DNA of 64,000 nucleotides from Sindora glabra (Eukaryota > Streptophyta > Magnoliopsida > Fabales > Fabaceae): assembly GCA_020226215.1 (NCBI GenBank), contig CM035233.1, positions 76,265,317 to 76,329,316 of the forward strand, written 5' to 3'. Shown in pieces: positions 11,471 to 24,108 of this stretch; position 1 is the stretch's first letter, and the number at the start of each line of letters is the position of its first letter. Under the pieces are notes generated by a model. It searched no databases. It saw only the letters and a list, made by a program, of their open reading frames with translations, and was not told the DNA's origin. The translations under genes and the position numbers were made by a program.

Positions 11471-12155
11471 ATGGGTGGCGTTGCATGGACAGAAGAAGAA
11501 GATCAGCTCCTTAAGAAATGCGTGCAGCAGTATGGTGAAGGAAAGTGGCATCGCGTTCCTCTTTTGGCTGGTAATTTTAATTTTAATTTTACCAAATGTC
11601 TAAAATATGCTTTTTCTTAATATGTTAAAAATGTTGGAAGGTCTAAAGAGGTGCCGAAAGAGCTGTAGACTAAGATGGCTAAACTACCTGCGGCCCAACA
11701 TCAGAAGAGGAAGCTTTACTGAAGAAGAAGTGGAAATGATCGTCAAACTTCACAAACTGTTGGGCAACAGGTGAGCTGAGCTGAGCTTATTTATACATAA
11801 TTTAATTACTTAGATGGAGGTGAGAACCTAAGTACACCGACACAGGTGGTCATTGATAGCGGGAAGGCTACCAGGAAGGACAGCCAACGATGTAAAGAAC
11901 TACTGGAACTGTCATCTGAGCAAGAAGCTGAATGCTCAAGAAGAAGCTGCAGAGAGAGAATTAATGAAGGCGCGGCCTAGCGGAAGCAACATCATTGCTT
12001 CGACATCGACAAGCGCAGCAAAGCAGACGAGGAAGGATGAGACTTGTCCCGCTCCAGCAGTGGCAGCGCCGCAAATGTCAATTGGATTTGAACAAGCAGA
12101 GGATTGGGATGACTTATTCTTGGACCTTGATCTTTACGTTAATGATCTTTCATGA
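11471..12155 (+). CDS. R2R3-MYB, anthocyanin-regulator type (subgroup 6-like)
   Basis: Three exons, 11471-11570, 11641-11770 and 11846-12155, with GT-AG introns of 70 and 75 bp at the two positions usual for R2R3-MYBs; 179 residues. R2 spans about 5-55 (AWTEEED, KWHRVPLLAG, RKSCRLRWLNYLRP) and R3 about 58-104 (GNRWSLIAGRLPGRTANDV, KNYWNCHL). ANDV at 90-93 is the signature of dicot anthocyanin-promoting MYBs, which work with bHLH and WD40 partners on pigment genes. The bHLH-contact motif [DE]Lx2[RK]x3Lx6Lx3R is present at 65-84 except that its first Leu is Met66. The usual RKG before AWT is missing. KARPSGS (118-124) may be a worn subgroup-6 KPRPR motif. The C-terminus is acidic (EDWDDLFLDLDL), as in activators. 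At 179 residues it is shorter than the usual 230-270. Confidence 0.88.
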
Positions 12156-12765
12156 AAACATATTTGTAAATCCTTCTTGCTGTTGTCGCAAATATATAAA
12201 AAGGGGGAATGAGTACAGTACAGGTGTTGGTCTGTTTATTAACTATAACTGATTCGCTGTTGCTCAGAATTCTCTAGTTTGCAATTTCTATATCAATATC
12301 AGGCCTTTTGCCAGTACAAGAGAAAGACTGCCCTAACTAATTCACTGCCTCATATATTTGAGCAGTTTTGTCTGAGACAGAGAAATACTCCGCATATAAC
12401 CAAACTCGGTTCTAGTTTTGATTTCACAAACCAACATGAACTAGAAAATTATCCCATGTGGCCTGAGATTCTTTGTTTTCGTATATTCCATTTGGTTTCC
12501 GTTGAGGGGAGAATATTCTAGAATTCTGAGAGTGGAAGCCTAAGTACAATAATGAATTTCTTAAAGGTGGCTTAAGAGAGAAAAAAGCAAGCACTCTAAG
12601 AAATAGGACAATGAAGGATCAAGATGCAGTGTATAACCTCTTTTTTACAAGGTGATAGATGGCATTTACAATGGTTGATGGAGAAAAAGGTCATTTGAAA
12701 AACATATGATGGTAATAATAGCTTTAGTATGCGTTGGCAAAGTTTGTTGACTTAACGGCAAACAT
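12156..12765. other. MYB 3' UTR and downstream intergenic DNA
   Basis: The first part after the stop codon is presumably the MYB 3' UTR. An 80-codon frame at 12279-12521 shows no recognisable domain and is probably chance. Confidence 0.4.
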
Positions 12766-12771
12766 GCAGTA

Positions 12772-13145
12772 TAATGGAGTTTGAAGAAAAGGAAACAAAG
12801 GATATGGATGATTATGCGGGACCATAGTTGCTTGATGTTTATTTGCATGTTTGAGTAGTCATTGTGATTCATTATACTTGACTTACTTTAAGGACCTGCG
12901 GTAAAGAGGCCTAAACATGCAATATATGTGGGACATGCGGTATATGTGATAAAGAGGTCTTGTGATAAAGATCTAAACTCTAAATCTTAAACAAACAATG
13001 TAATGGAGTTTGAAGAAATGGAAATGAAGAATATGAATGATTATGTGGGACCATAGGTGTTTGATGTTTGTTTGTGTGTTTGAGGAGTCATTGTGATCCA
13101 TTATACTTGACTTAGTTTAGAGGATTTGTGGTAAAAAGATTTAGG
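12772..13145. repeat. Tandem direct duplication of about 146 bp
   Basis: Two copies begin with TAATGGAGTTTGAAGAAA (12772 and 13001; period 229 bp) and run through the words GATTATG.GGGACCATAG and GTCATTGTGAT.CATTATAC to the gtaaagaggcc/gtaaaaagatt ends. They differ by scattered substitutions, so the duplication is not recent. Between the copies lie shorter tggacatgcggtatatgtgat-like repeats. No coding function is seen. Confidence 0.8.
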
Positions 13146-13939
13146 CAAAACATACTCAACACCTCTATGTTTTGAGGGCAAGACCCTTACTTTACTCTAA
13201 CTAGGCCACACTTAAGAAAATTCTCGACACAATAATAAAGAAAGAAATCTCCATTCTCCACAATTAAGGTCACTTTTACCATAAGTTGGATGACTACTAG
13301 CTAGCTCAAAACTCCCATAAAACCTTATTTGCTCAAACTCTTGTAGTATTGGTATTTTGATCTCTTAAGAACCTTTTTCTTCGGTTAGTATATAATAGAT
13401 TATTTTGGGTTATGAATTGCTTTTGAGCCTTTTACCTTTTTTTAGGTGTAGTCTTGTGCTAATTTTTGGATTTGTATTTGCCAAAAAAATATAATTTTGT
13501 AAGAAATTATTCATAACACAAGCCATAGTTTTTAGCCTTGCGAGTTAAAGTATTAGTAATTTCAAAGCATGCATTATTGTCAACATTTATATCTTAAAAT
13601 CCACTTTTTAAATGTATATTTGAATCACATATTAATCTTTGTGGTAATTTTAAAAGTAAATTTTTTAGTGGTATTAAATAGCAAAGATGGAGAAATCTAT
13701 TTTGTAATATCTAAACAATTATTTAAATTCTTTTATTTTTAACCTTGGAAGTATTTACTTTAATCAACTATATTATTAAAAAAATTTCCTATTAAAGATA
13801 AATTTTAAATCAATAAATTAACTATTTGTGTATTTATTGTTTAAACATTCTCTAGTTTATCTTATGATAAAATATGAATATATTGATTGTTAGTAATTAT
13901 GTATATGTGCAAGTTGTTAAAAATTTTAAATATATTGAT
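13146..13939. other. AT-rich DNA left of the LTR element
   Basis: No gene. The last part (13885-13927) holds a partial copy of the sequence found about 96 bp further on inside the LTR (ttagtaattatgtatatgtgcaag versus ttaataattatgtttatgtgcaag). The left edge of the LTR therefore lies in a small local duplication. Confidence 0.55.
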
Positions 13940-16698
13940 TCTCACACCCTAAATATTTTAAAATTTTATTTTAATTAAATTGTTAATAATTATGTTTATG
14001 TGCAAGTAGTTAAATTTTTTTGTAAGTATATTTAGGGTAATGTTTAAATTATAGAAAATATGATTTAAGTATGAAAATCAATAAAATTACACTAAACAAA
14101 GATTTGTGTAAAATTAAAATAAAATAAATGTCTATAGAGGAATTTTAAAAAATTATTTTTTCTATTTTACCCCTAAAACCCTCTTAAATTACTTTAAAAA
14201 ATGTCGCACTTCTTATAACTCCAATTCTTTCGCCTTCAAAAGCTATAAGCTTCAACTCCCTCCTCACTTCTATCTCCAAATTTTCTTTACTTCAAATTCT
14301 AAGAGATTTTAACAAGATCAAGTTTCAAGTTATCATTAATCATTTATAATTCTTGAATATCCAAAGTTATTCTTCTCAAAATTAAGCTTTAATAATAGCT
14401 CCTTGAAGATGTAGGTTACAAAATGGTGGCTAGAGGTTCTAACTGAAATTTCCATGATTTCATGTTGGTAAGGCAATCCATACTCATATTTCATCTTCCT
14501 TTAACTTCTTCACTAACCAGTAAGTAAATAATATACTTAAAAGCTAATGATTTTTGCATGGTTTCATTTTATAGAATGTTATTGTTGATATGTTACTAAA
14601 ATAAGTGTATATGATGAATTTAAGTTAGATTTGGAGAAAAATGGCCATATATATATATATAGTGTTCTACAGCTATTCTACAAAAATTAGGCATTATACT
14701 ACAAGATATAATTGAGTATGGCTTTAAAATTGCTTTTTGGATGTCTATACTTGAGTATCTAGTCACAAACAAGTATATACTTAAGTATAGGCACTAGAAT
14801 TACTCTTTGAATACCTATATTCAAGTATACTAGGACAGGATTGTTATGTTGACTTTGAAAGTCTATATTTCATTTGTTATACCCTTGTTTTTAGCAAATC
14901 ACTTATTACTGGAAAGATAACTAAGTCTTTTTCAAATAGAATTAGTTTCAAATTAATATCTTATATATATTTTGAAATGTCACTAAAGTAGTGGATAAAG
15001 GTCAAACATTTAGGATTAGGAAAAATTGAATTTTTGGTCTAAATTATAAAAGGCATAACTTTTTTAAAATTTAACCATTTTATACATAAAACTAATCCAT
15101 AGAAAGCTAATTGATGATACTTTCATATGAAATAAGTTTCATAAACAATAAAGTTAAAAATCTTGAGTTGCTTCTAAAATAATGTTCAAAGGTTAAAACT
15201 ACTTAAAGATACATAAAAGGTTGCTTTTTGAATAGTCCAACTTGAGTATGACATCTAAAGTTGCTTCTGAACGATTATACGAGTACACACTTGAGTTTCA
15301 TGTCATTGTATATTGGTTTATTTATTTTTTGATAATATGAATTTATGTATGTCTGTATAGCTTTTATGATTGCACAATAGTTATATGAATCTTAATTTTT
15401 ATGATATTGATGATGGAATTTCCAAAGGGAATAGGATAATGATTAATATGTGTTTATGTTTATGATTGAAATGGTAAATTCCATTAGGGATATAAGATCG
15501 TATATGGATTATTATGTAATTATAATGATTTTTTATTGATTGTAAACGTGATTAGAATCATGATGAAATTACTAATAAGGTTATGTATTAAATGAAATAA
15601 TAATGTGTTAAGTATTAATGATGAATTGAAATGAGGATAATTTAATATTATGAAATTGTATTGGATTTGAAAAACATTGGGAAGAAATAAAGTAGAACTT
15701 GAAAATTAGAAGGTAAATTTTTTAAAAACTATGAAACGGAAGGATTGTTTTTGTGTTAGAAGGTATAAGGTGGGATACTTGGTTTTATGATGTGTATGTA
15801 GTACCAAAACCTAGGGTTTCTTTGTATGGGCATAAATTTAACCTTGGGAATTTTCGCATGTGAACAATATCAAAGTATGACTTTTTACCCAAGAGCTCCT
15901 TTTTATATGAGTTGGAGTGGTTTTAATAGGTGTTAAGGATTGTCACCTCATATCATATGACTAAGTGCTTGTTTCATGCCATATGCTATATCCTACATAG
16001 GCGCTCACAAAGAGTAGGTAGAGAAAATAGTAGGCAAGCTAGCCAAGTAGTAGGATGGGAGTAATCCCTAACACTAAAGTTGATTGATATTATTTATAAT
16101 GGTTTAATTTGTTTTATTGTTTGTTATTTTGAGATTATGATGCTTATGTTACTTTATGAATTTGGATAAATTATTGAATTATTCACTTTTCTTTTATTTA
16201 ATGTATATTGTTTGCTATCAAAGGCATAACATAATATTCTGCAAGATGTAAAATAGAAATATGATTAAGAATTGAGGACTATTATATTTGTATATGTAAA
16301 TAATATAAAATGGTTGAGTATGGTTGTTTATATTTTGTTAAGTTAATTATTTACTTACCAAGTTTATAACTCACTAGTTTTATTTAAAACATTTTACATA
16401 TAGATCTATAAAAGCTTCACTTCTATTAACAGTTTATAAATGAAAGATTCTTGAATATTTCCTATTAAGTTGTAGTAGTTAGAATTAGATTGTAAAAAGA
16501 GATAGTTTGGGTTTTCTAGAGGTAATGTCAGTAAATGATAATTCAAATTTCATTATATATATATATATATATATTAAAATTGTTTATTAAAATAATTTAG
16601 TTAATGGCAACCATATATTAATTGCAGAATCAAGTAGACAAAGTTGGTGAAAACTAGGAGATAAGTTCCATACTATTATGGTTGGGTGGATCATGACA
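13940..16698 (+). repeat. Left LTR (about 2.76 kb)
   Basis: It ends TGGATCATGACA, the usual form for gypsy LTRs in dicots. It contains perfect 12-14-nt palindromes such as TATACTTAAGTATA (14776-14789) and near-palindromes of the type ATACTTGAGTAT (14747-14758). An (AT)n tract lies at about 16554-16574. It is about 390 bp longer than the right LTR because of several indels. Confidence 0.7.
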
Positions 16699-17022
16699 AA
16701 ATAATAATAAAGCATGGCTTAAGAATATAAGTAGGGATGAAGAGCTGTACAATAGGATGACTAAGGTGCAATTATAGTTGTACATTTAGGTGTTAGTCAA
16801 AATTGTATTAGTGATATGTATATGTTCAGGAGTACATATCATTAATATCATTTTAGCACACCTACATTGTTTGAACGGTGATCATAGAGCTTCTCTATAG
16901 AAATAATTACTATTAACTTGTGTTTTGCTTGAATATTTGAAATTTTTGTGAATTAGGAAAGTTAGTAGTAATATAGTTGGTTCTTAAGAATTCGAGAACA
17001 AATTCTTAATAGAGGGTCATAC
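16699..17022 (+). other. Interior of the LTR element
   Basis: About 324 bp without a reading frame. I see no tRNA-Met-type primer site next to the left LTR. The right end carries ATTCGAGAACAAATTC and then a weak purine stretch (AGAGGGTCA), possible remains of the pol 3' end and polypurine tract. Confidence 0.5.
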
Positions 17023-19392
17023 TGCAAATGTCTTACATTTTAATTTTAAATAAAATTTTAATAATTACATATATGTATTGGTAGTTAAAAATATTCATAA
17101 GTATGTTTGGAATAATGTTTAAATTGAAAAAAATTAGTATAAGAATAAGCAGAATTAAACTAAATAAGGATTTGTGTAAAATTAAAATTAAATAAGTGTG
17201 TACGGAGGAATTTTATAGACTAACTTTCCTATTTTACCCCCAAATTCCTTCTAAATTACTAAATTACCCTAAAAAATATCCCACCTTTTGTAACTCCAAT
17301 TCCCTCACTTTTAGAAGTTAGAAGCTTTGGCTCCCTTCTTATTTCTATCCTTAAATTTTCCTTAATTAAAATTCTAAAAGATTTTAACAAAATTGCATTT
17401 CAAGTTAGCATTAATAATTTATAATTGTTGAATGCCTAGGGTTATTCTTCTTAATATTAAGCTTTAATAGTGGCTTCTTGAAGATGTGGGTTACAAAATG
17501 GTAGCTAAGGGTTTCAATTAAAATTCTTATAGTTTTGTGTGTCAAGGGTAAGCTATACTTGTCTTCCATCTTTCTTCAACTTTTCCATTAACTAATAAGT
17601 AGATAATCTACTTAAAAGCCAATAATTTTTGCATGGTTTCATTTTATAGAATATTATTATTGTTATATTACTAAACTAAGAATTTGATGATAATAGAAAA
17701 ATGTTATAACATGAATTATTAATGTTAGTAGTGTAAGAATAAATGTATATGATGAATTTGAGTTGATTTTTAGCTTTATTAATGTGTATGGGTTGAATTT
17801 ATAGAAAAATGACCATATATACAATGTTTCATAGTTGTTTTGCAAAATTTAGGCATTAAACTCAAGTATATAAATGAGTATGACTCTAAAATTGTTCTCT
17901 GGATGCCTATACTCGAGTATATACTTAAATATCACAATATAGGCAGTTATAAAAGATTATAAAATTACTCAAGTATACATAAAAGATTACTCTTTGAATG
18001 GTCCAATTTAAATATATACTCGAGTATGACATTTAGAATTACTTCTAGATATATATAAGTATATACTCAAGTATCACATCCTTCTATGCTAGTTTAATTA
18101 TTTTATAATAATATGCTTGTATAGTTATTATGATTACATAATAGCCATATAAATGTTAATGTTTTTTATATTGATTATAAAATTCCTAAAAGGAACAAGA
18201 ATGTGATTAATATATATTTATATTCATGATTGAAATGGTGAATCCCATTATAGACATATGATCATATGTGGATTATTATATAATTATAATGATTATTCAT
18301 TGATTGTAAATTTAATTGGAATCATGATGAAATTTCTAATGTGATTGTGCAATGAATGGAATAATAATGTGTTGATTATTAATGATAAATTGAAATGAGG
18401 ATGATTTAGTATTGTAAAATACTAGATCTTAAAATGGGAAGGGACAAGATAGAACCTAAAAAATTACAAGGTGGATCTTTTGATAGTTATGAAATAAAAG
18501 GATTGTTATTGTGTTGGGAAATACAAGGTAGGATACTTATTTTTATGATGTATGTATGGTACCAAAATCTAAGTTTTTTTTATATGGCCATCGATAATCG
18601 AGCTTTAGGAGTTTCGCATGCAAACAATGTTGAAACATGACTCTTTACCCAAAGGCTATCACTTTATATTTTATGATCAAGCACTTATGTCATACATGCA
18701 CCATATCCCATTCAAGCACTCATAAGAAATAGGCAAAGCAAATGATAAGCAAGTTAATTGAGTAGGCAGAATAAGAATAACCATTGACATTAGAATTAGT
18801 TGATATTATTTATGATAGTTTGGTTTGCTTTATTGTTTGTTATTTTAAAATTATAATACTTGTGTTACTTTATGAGTGTGAATAAATTATTAAATTATTT
18901 ACTTTTCTTTTATTTAATGTATATTAGTTTCTATCAAAGGCATAAAATATTGTTCTGTAAGATGTAAGATAAAAATATGATTAGGAATTGATGACCATTA
19001 TGTTTGTATATATAATTAATATAAAATGGTTAAGCATGGTTGTTTATATTTTGTTAAGTTATCTACTTACTGAGTTTATAACTCATTAGTTTTATTTATA
19101 ATATTTTACAGATAGTTCAATAAAAGCTCCATTTCTATCAACAATTTGTAAATAAAAGATTCTTGAATGTTTTGTGTTAACCAGCCATAGTCAGAATTAA
19201 ATTGCAAAAAAAGACAGTTTAGGCCTTGTAGGGGTAATATTAGATAATGATAATTCAAATTTCATTGTATATACATTTTGAAATTATTTATTAAAATAAT
19301 TTATTTAATGGCAACCATATATTGATACTAGAATCAAGTAGATTTGGCTGGTAAAAATCAAGAGATGAATTTCACGCCATTATTGCCAAGCA
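17023..19392 (+). repeat. Right LTR (about 2.37 kb)
   Basis: It aligns with the left LTR along its length. In the last 39 bases, alignable without gaps, I count 17 mismatches, of which 16 are transitions; this points to old, methylated DNA. It carries the palindromes TATACTCGAGTATA (17908-17921) and ATACTCGAGTAT (18016-18027). The 68-codon frame at 18434-18640 falls inside it and is not a gene. Confidence 0.7.
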
Positions 19393-19397
19393 GGTTG

Positions 19398-21726
19398 TAA
19401 CATTGATTTATAAAAATATTTGTGTATGTTTTAATAAGTGAATTTCTTAAGATTTATGAAATTTTTGGATGATCATCTATAAGTTCCTAAATTTATTAAA
19501 TTATTTTAGGAATTTTTAGGAAATTAAAATGTTAAAAATTAGTATTGAATGAGCTTAATTTAATAGGATTAGAACATGTATGGACAAGTATTGATTTTAT
19601 TTCAAGTTCATTTTACGTCCTAATATAACAAATCTTTCTTTTAGTTTTTTTTTAAAGATAGAAGTCAACTAAACAAATGGTTAAGATCAACTCTCATTTT
19701 TTCTGTCTTAATTCTATTTTTTTTCTTGGTTACTTGTCTCCCTTCTCTTCCTTCTACCACTAATTCAATTCTATCCAGCCATCACTTAGCCATTAGAGTA
19801 TCACTATCATTGTCATTCCTTTTCCTATTCTTATTTTGATTACTGGTGTGTAGCAAAAATAACTATTAAATCATGGTAGCAAGAGTAAGGAAAGAAAAGT
19901 TGATAACTTTTCTTCTTGTGGGTGAACCACCCTGCTATCACTGTTAAGCTAACAAGAGCCTTTATATGAAGAGGTGAGCCTTTTGAGAGCATAAAATCTC
20001 AATATTTTTAAGTGTTTAAGCTTGACCTTAAAACCTTTATACATATTTATATCTCAATTTTTTAGGAATAATTTTAGAAATATAAGAAAATAATGATGCA
20101 AATTATTAAAGTAGTATCATTAGAACTTGAAATAGGAATTCTTAGAAGGAAATAGTTAATAATAGCATATTTCTAATTTTTCTTGATAAATTGATAAGTA
20201 GAAGGAAAAGAAGAGATAAGTGGAGATACTTTGAAATTCTTAAAGGAAATTAGCATCATAGGATGAGTGCATATCTTGCCTCAAACTAAATATTTATTTG
20301 ATTTTCATATTTCTCCTTACTATATATATTTAGATTATATGATTACACTCCATGTGATTTAATAGATATAGCTATAAAATTTTAGAATGCTTGTCTATAA
20401 AGAATTATAATTTTGATTATCTATTGTTATTCAATCTTCTATAATGTTAGATAGTAAAATCAATATATTAATTTATATATTTTCTTATAAGTTATTGTTA
20501 TATATATCATTAAGGTAATGTAGTAAAGGCATGTTAACTATTGATGCTTGAATTAATATATTGCAATTATGTTTATTTAAAATTTACTAATAATTATTGT
20601 ATGGATAGTCTGTAGCCACATAAGAGTGATGTGAAATTGCTGCTTGATAGTTAGCTATGATTATATTTATAAATGTTCAGTTAGATTGAATGTGGATTAT
20701 GGTATATGACAAAAATAATGCCATAAGCATGACTGATATGATAAAATAGGGCAAATATGATTATGTGATTAATATCGAATTTGAAAAATCATTTATAAGG
20801 GGATAAGATAAACCTTAGAAGGATAATAATAGATTTCTAAGGGAATAAGACTAATCAGGAGTCACAATGTGATTTAGATGGCTTTCTTACTTTTATTAGT
20901 ATTCTGTATAGTTATGTATATGATGATGAATTGAAGAAGCATTATGACATTGATTTAAAAGTATGGATTCATATAAGAATTTTATTATTAATTGTTCCAT
21001 ATATGTATGGTTTGGTTTTTGAGAGTTTGTTTACATTTCAAGCATTTTACTATTCTTTTTTTTATTGTGTAAATAGGATTTTTTTATTATTAAACTATTG
21101 AAACCTTTTGGGGGTACCATTAGTCTTTCATTTATGACAATGTTGAATTAAGTATGGGAGGAAAAATATGACAGATAAATTATATTTGAGTTAAAGAAGT
21201 TAGGTATGAAATTTAGAAGAATCCTTCATCTAGCAAATAAGATTATTTTTTGAGCTATACATTAGTTGAGTTTTGAATAATGATTATTGATAGATATATA
21301 TATTTACAAAGTTTTATAAAACTCATTCCTTCTTTTATTTTCAACATTTTTAGGATTCGCATGAATTATCAAGTTATATTGTTTCCATAAAAGTCCAAAG
21401 TGCTTGATGGAAGAATTTGATAGTTGTAGGAAAATGTTAATTACAAGTTATGTTATAATAGACATTGTATGTAAAGAGTTATTCATTTTTATATATGGTT
21501 CTTAGTAAAAGTTAGTTGAGCCATAAGTTTGCATTTTTAGGAAAAAAGTAACCTTTTTTAGTGTTTAAAAATAAAGGAAAATTTATTCATTCATTTTGAA
21601 ATTTATGTTACATTCTAGTCCATTTAGGAATTAACATATTCCTATTGTGTCAAAGTTAGTTAATTAAGCTAGTGAAAATTGAGCAACAAGCTCTATACCA
21701 ATTATGATTAAGTTGATTCGTAACAT
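19398..21726 (+). repeat. Second LTR-like block, possibly a solo LTR
   Basis: The block closes with TTGATTCGTAACA (21713-21725), shaped like a gypsy LTR end, and about 350-400 bp before that it has the ATAAAACTCATTCC word that mirrors ATAACTCACTAG in the neighbouring LTRs. A TGTAACATTGATTTATAAA start at 19386 would overlap the end of the previous LTR, so its left edge is uncertain. No coding sequence is present. Confidence 0.35.
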
Positions 21727-23137
21727 ATTTTTTCCTTTTACTTTTAATTTATCATTTTATTAAAAAACTTTCATTACAAAATTTAATAGCTAAGAACCTT
21801 TACTCAAGTAAAATTCAATAATTCTTAAAAGGTTTTATCTTTCTTTATAATTTGAATTTCTGCATTTGTGAATTCAATGGCTTAGTCACTTTACTTAAAA
21901 AATAAATTAATCAAAAACACAAATAATGAAAAGTAGAAACTTAAGAGTATTTGTTTTACCTTTGTTATATTGACAATTGCTTTCAATCGTTATATCATTC
22001 ATTCTACTAAAATTTTCCTATCCTATTTAAATGTCAAGCTATGAAAAACTCAATTTCACCTTAAAAATAAAAAACTTGCTTCAAATCCTCTATAAGCTAT
22101 AAAAATTTAATAAGTTGTCCATCATATTTATTACATTATTTCAAATATAATACCAAACAATGATGTCGTATATTTAACTTATTGGGTATTTTGCTACCAT
22201 TATCTTTACATTATAATAAATACTATATAGATATCTTATTACATTTTAATTTTAAATTATATTAAAGTTAAAAGTATATTTAAGACATCTTTTGTTTAAA
22301 ATAGATAATTATTAATTTTATAATTTCATCAATGTTCTAATTAGATTATGTTTCAAATATATCAAATATTTTAATTAGCTTGCACATTTATCTACAATTT
22401 TCCATTTTTTTAAAAGAAAGGTTTCATTTTTGCGTTAGTTTTATATGTAATAAGTAGACAAAAAGTTATAGTTATATTAATGAAAGTTGACATCTTTTAA
22501 TAAATCTAGTTAGCTTAACTAGAAGGTCTAATTGAATTAAGCTGCTTACAAAATAAAAAAAGGTTATACGCATATTACGGAAGTGGTTTGTTAGGTACAC
22601 TTTAGTGTTAAAGTTAATATGAGCATACTTTGATTTTTTTATAAGCTTAGCTAGGCTTGAATAGTGGAGTGTTACAAGCCCTTCATGGTGCAAAACATTA
22701 TTAATTAGGTATAGTCATACCTTAGGTAGTGAGGTATCATGATATAGATCTCTAAAATAAAATTGTAAAATATTTGCATAAATTTTGTAAATTTCTCCAA
22801 CATGTGTTAAAATTACTCATTTATTGCAGAAAATAAAGATTGTAACTTGAAATAAATAATAGCTGGCATTCTTTGTAATAGAGAATATGTATAACTATTT
22901 AGGCATAACTTGAAACTTGTTGTTTGACCAAGGACAAATAACACTAAAGGTAGGCAACATGTGATGAAAGGAATAGGTAGAAATGAACATGTATGTGTCT
23001 ATGAAAGACATGAGTAAAAATAGACACCTATGGGTGGAAGAACACGTGTGGTACATATCCCTACTGAAACTTGGTTAGATCAATTGTTAGAACTACTATA
23101 GTTTGTTGAAAGTTGTGTTTAGATCATGGCAAAACGT
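21727..23137. other. AT-rich intergenic DNA
   Basis: No gene supported. The 73-codon minus frame at 22472-22693 has no recognisable feature. Confidence 0.55.
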
Positions 23138-23809
23138 TTATTCATGAACATGCAAACTATGAAGATTACCTACATTTGGATATTGGCAAATGAATGCACA
23201 AATAGTAATCATATCTGCCATACTTGAAAATTTGACCAAATAGTAATCATATCCCATATCTATGAATTCGAAACCTCCAATTCCCCTACATTCCAATAGA
23301 CGAAATCTAATGCTTTTACCAAGTAGCTTTACTAGTAAGCTAAGTTTCCGAGGTCTTCTAATCCTCATAGCCTCTTTCTCAGACAATTGTAGTATTGTTC
23401 TAGTTATGCCATTTTCCATGGTTTCATCAATCATTTAGATCCCTTTCCCATCTTCATCTTCCTCATCCAATTCACCAAGTTTGTCTTCTGGCACAATTTC
23501 CTCATCCTTCATCTCCTTATCCCTATCCTCCTCCATAAATTCCTTACCTAAAAGGATATTGTAGTAATTTTGATTTACCACATCATCTGTAAGAGGGCTT
23601 TTAGGGAGATCGTCATAGTTCCTTAGACTAGTCATGCTTCCATCAAATTCTTGTTCATCTCGCTTGGATTTCTTCTTACTTCTCTGCACTAGGTCCATTC
23701 CTTCTTTTGAATGTTGTGCTAGTGTGTTGTGGCCATGAGAGACCATAATCTTTGACATGTGATCCGTTTTAGCAATGCTAGGGTTTTCTTGCTTTCCAAA
23801 GCATGACAT
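23138..23809 (-). pseudogene. LINE ORF1-type protein with DUF4283 remnant
   Basis: Two minus-strand frames, 23435-23809 and 23138-23434, are in the same register and separated only by one stop codon. The first part is acidic and low-complexity (DEEIVPEDKLGELDEEDED). The second carries LLVKLLGKSIRFRLL, then GGFEFIDMGYDYYLVKF, the start of the DUF4283 domain found in the gag-like first ORF of plant LINE elements. After SSMADM the similarity stops, and neither the zinc knuckle nor the endonuclease/RT ORF follows. It is a truncated, stop-containing relic. Confidence 0.7.
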
Positions 23810-24108
23810 TTATAATGTAATTGCTTAATTCTCAACCATGTAAATATATTTTTTTTTATAAAAAATGAGCTTATGCCTTTATACTAAATTTAAGCTATTA
23901 ATTCAAAAAAAGTTAACCTAGGTTGTGTAACACTATTTATGTCTTAAGAGTAAATGCCCATGAGTTATTTAGCAACTCATATGTAGGAAGAGGAATTATC
24001 AATTTAAGAAGAGAATCCATCAATTTTTATTCTCTTGCATCCAAATGCTTGAGTACACAAATATTTATAGGAAATAAAAACTCCTCTAAAAACACATTAA
24101 ATAACTAT
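23810..24108. other. AT-rich intergenic DNA
   Basis: Nothing recognisable. The 62-codon frame at 23923-24111 is without features. Confidence 0.5.

Larger units (their letters stand above)
13940..19392 (+). mobile_element. LTR element with two large LTRs and a tiny interior
   Basis: Two long, diverged direct repeats (13940-16698 and about 17023-19392) flank only about 324 bp. Shared landmarks occur in the same order: the ATTTTACCCC(C/T)A block, the GAAGATGTGGGTTACAAAATGG block, a CATATGATGAATT block and the AGGAGATAAGTTCC-type end. The left LTR starts TCTCACACCCTAAAT, one base from the common gypsy start TGTCACACCC, and the right LTR ends in CA. The pentamer TTGAT flanks the element (13935-13939 and 19393-19397), a fitting 5-bp target duplication. 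Just before the right LTR the interior reads ATTCGAGAACAAATTC, which resembles the end of gypsy pol. No gag-pol is present, so this is a non-autonomous or internally deleted Ty3-gypsy-type element. Confidence 0.7.

Noticed and set aside
13940..21726. Interpretation as three head-to-tail tandem satellite units
   Set aside because: The first two repeats have LTR-type ends and flanking TTGAT, and the third shares only general LTR layout, so LTRs explain the data better than a satellite.
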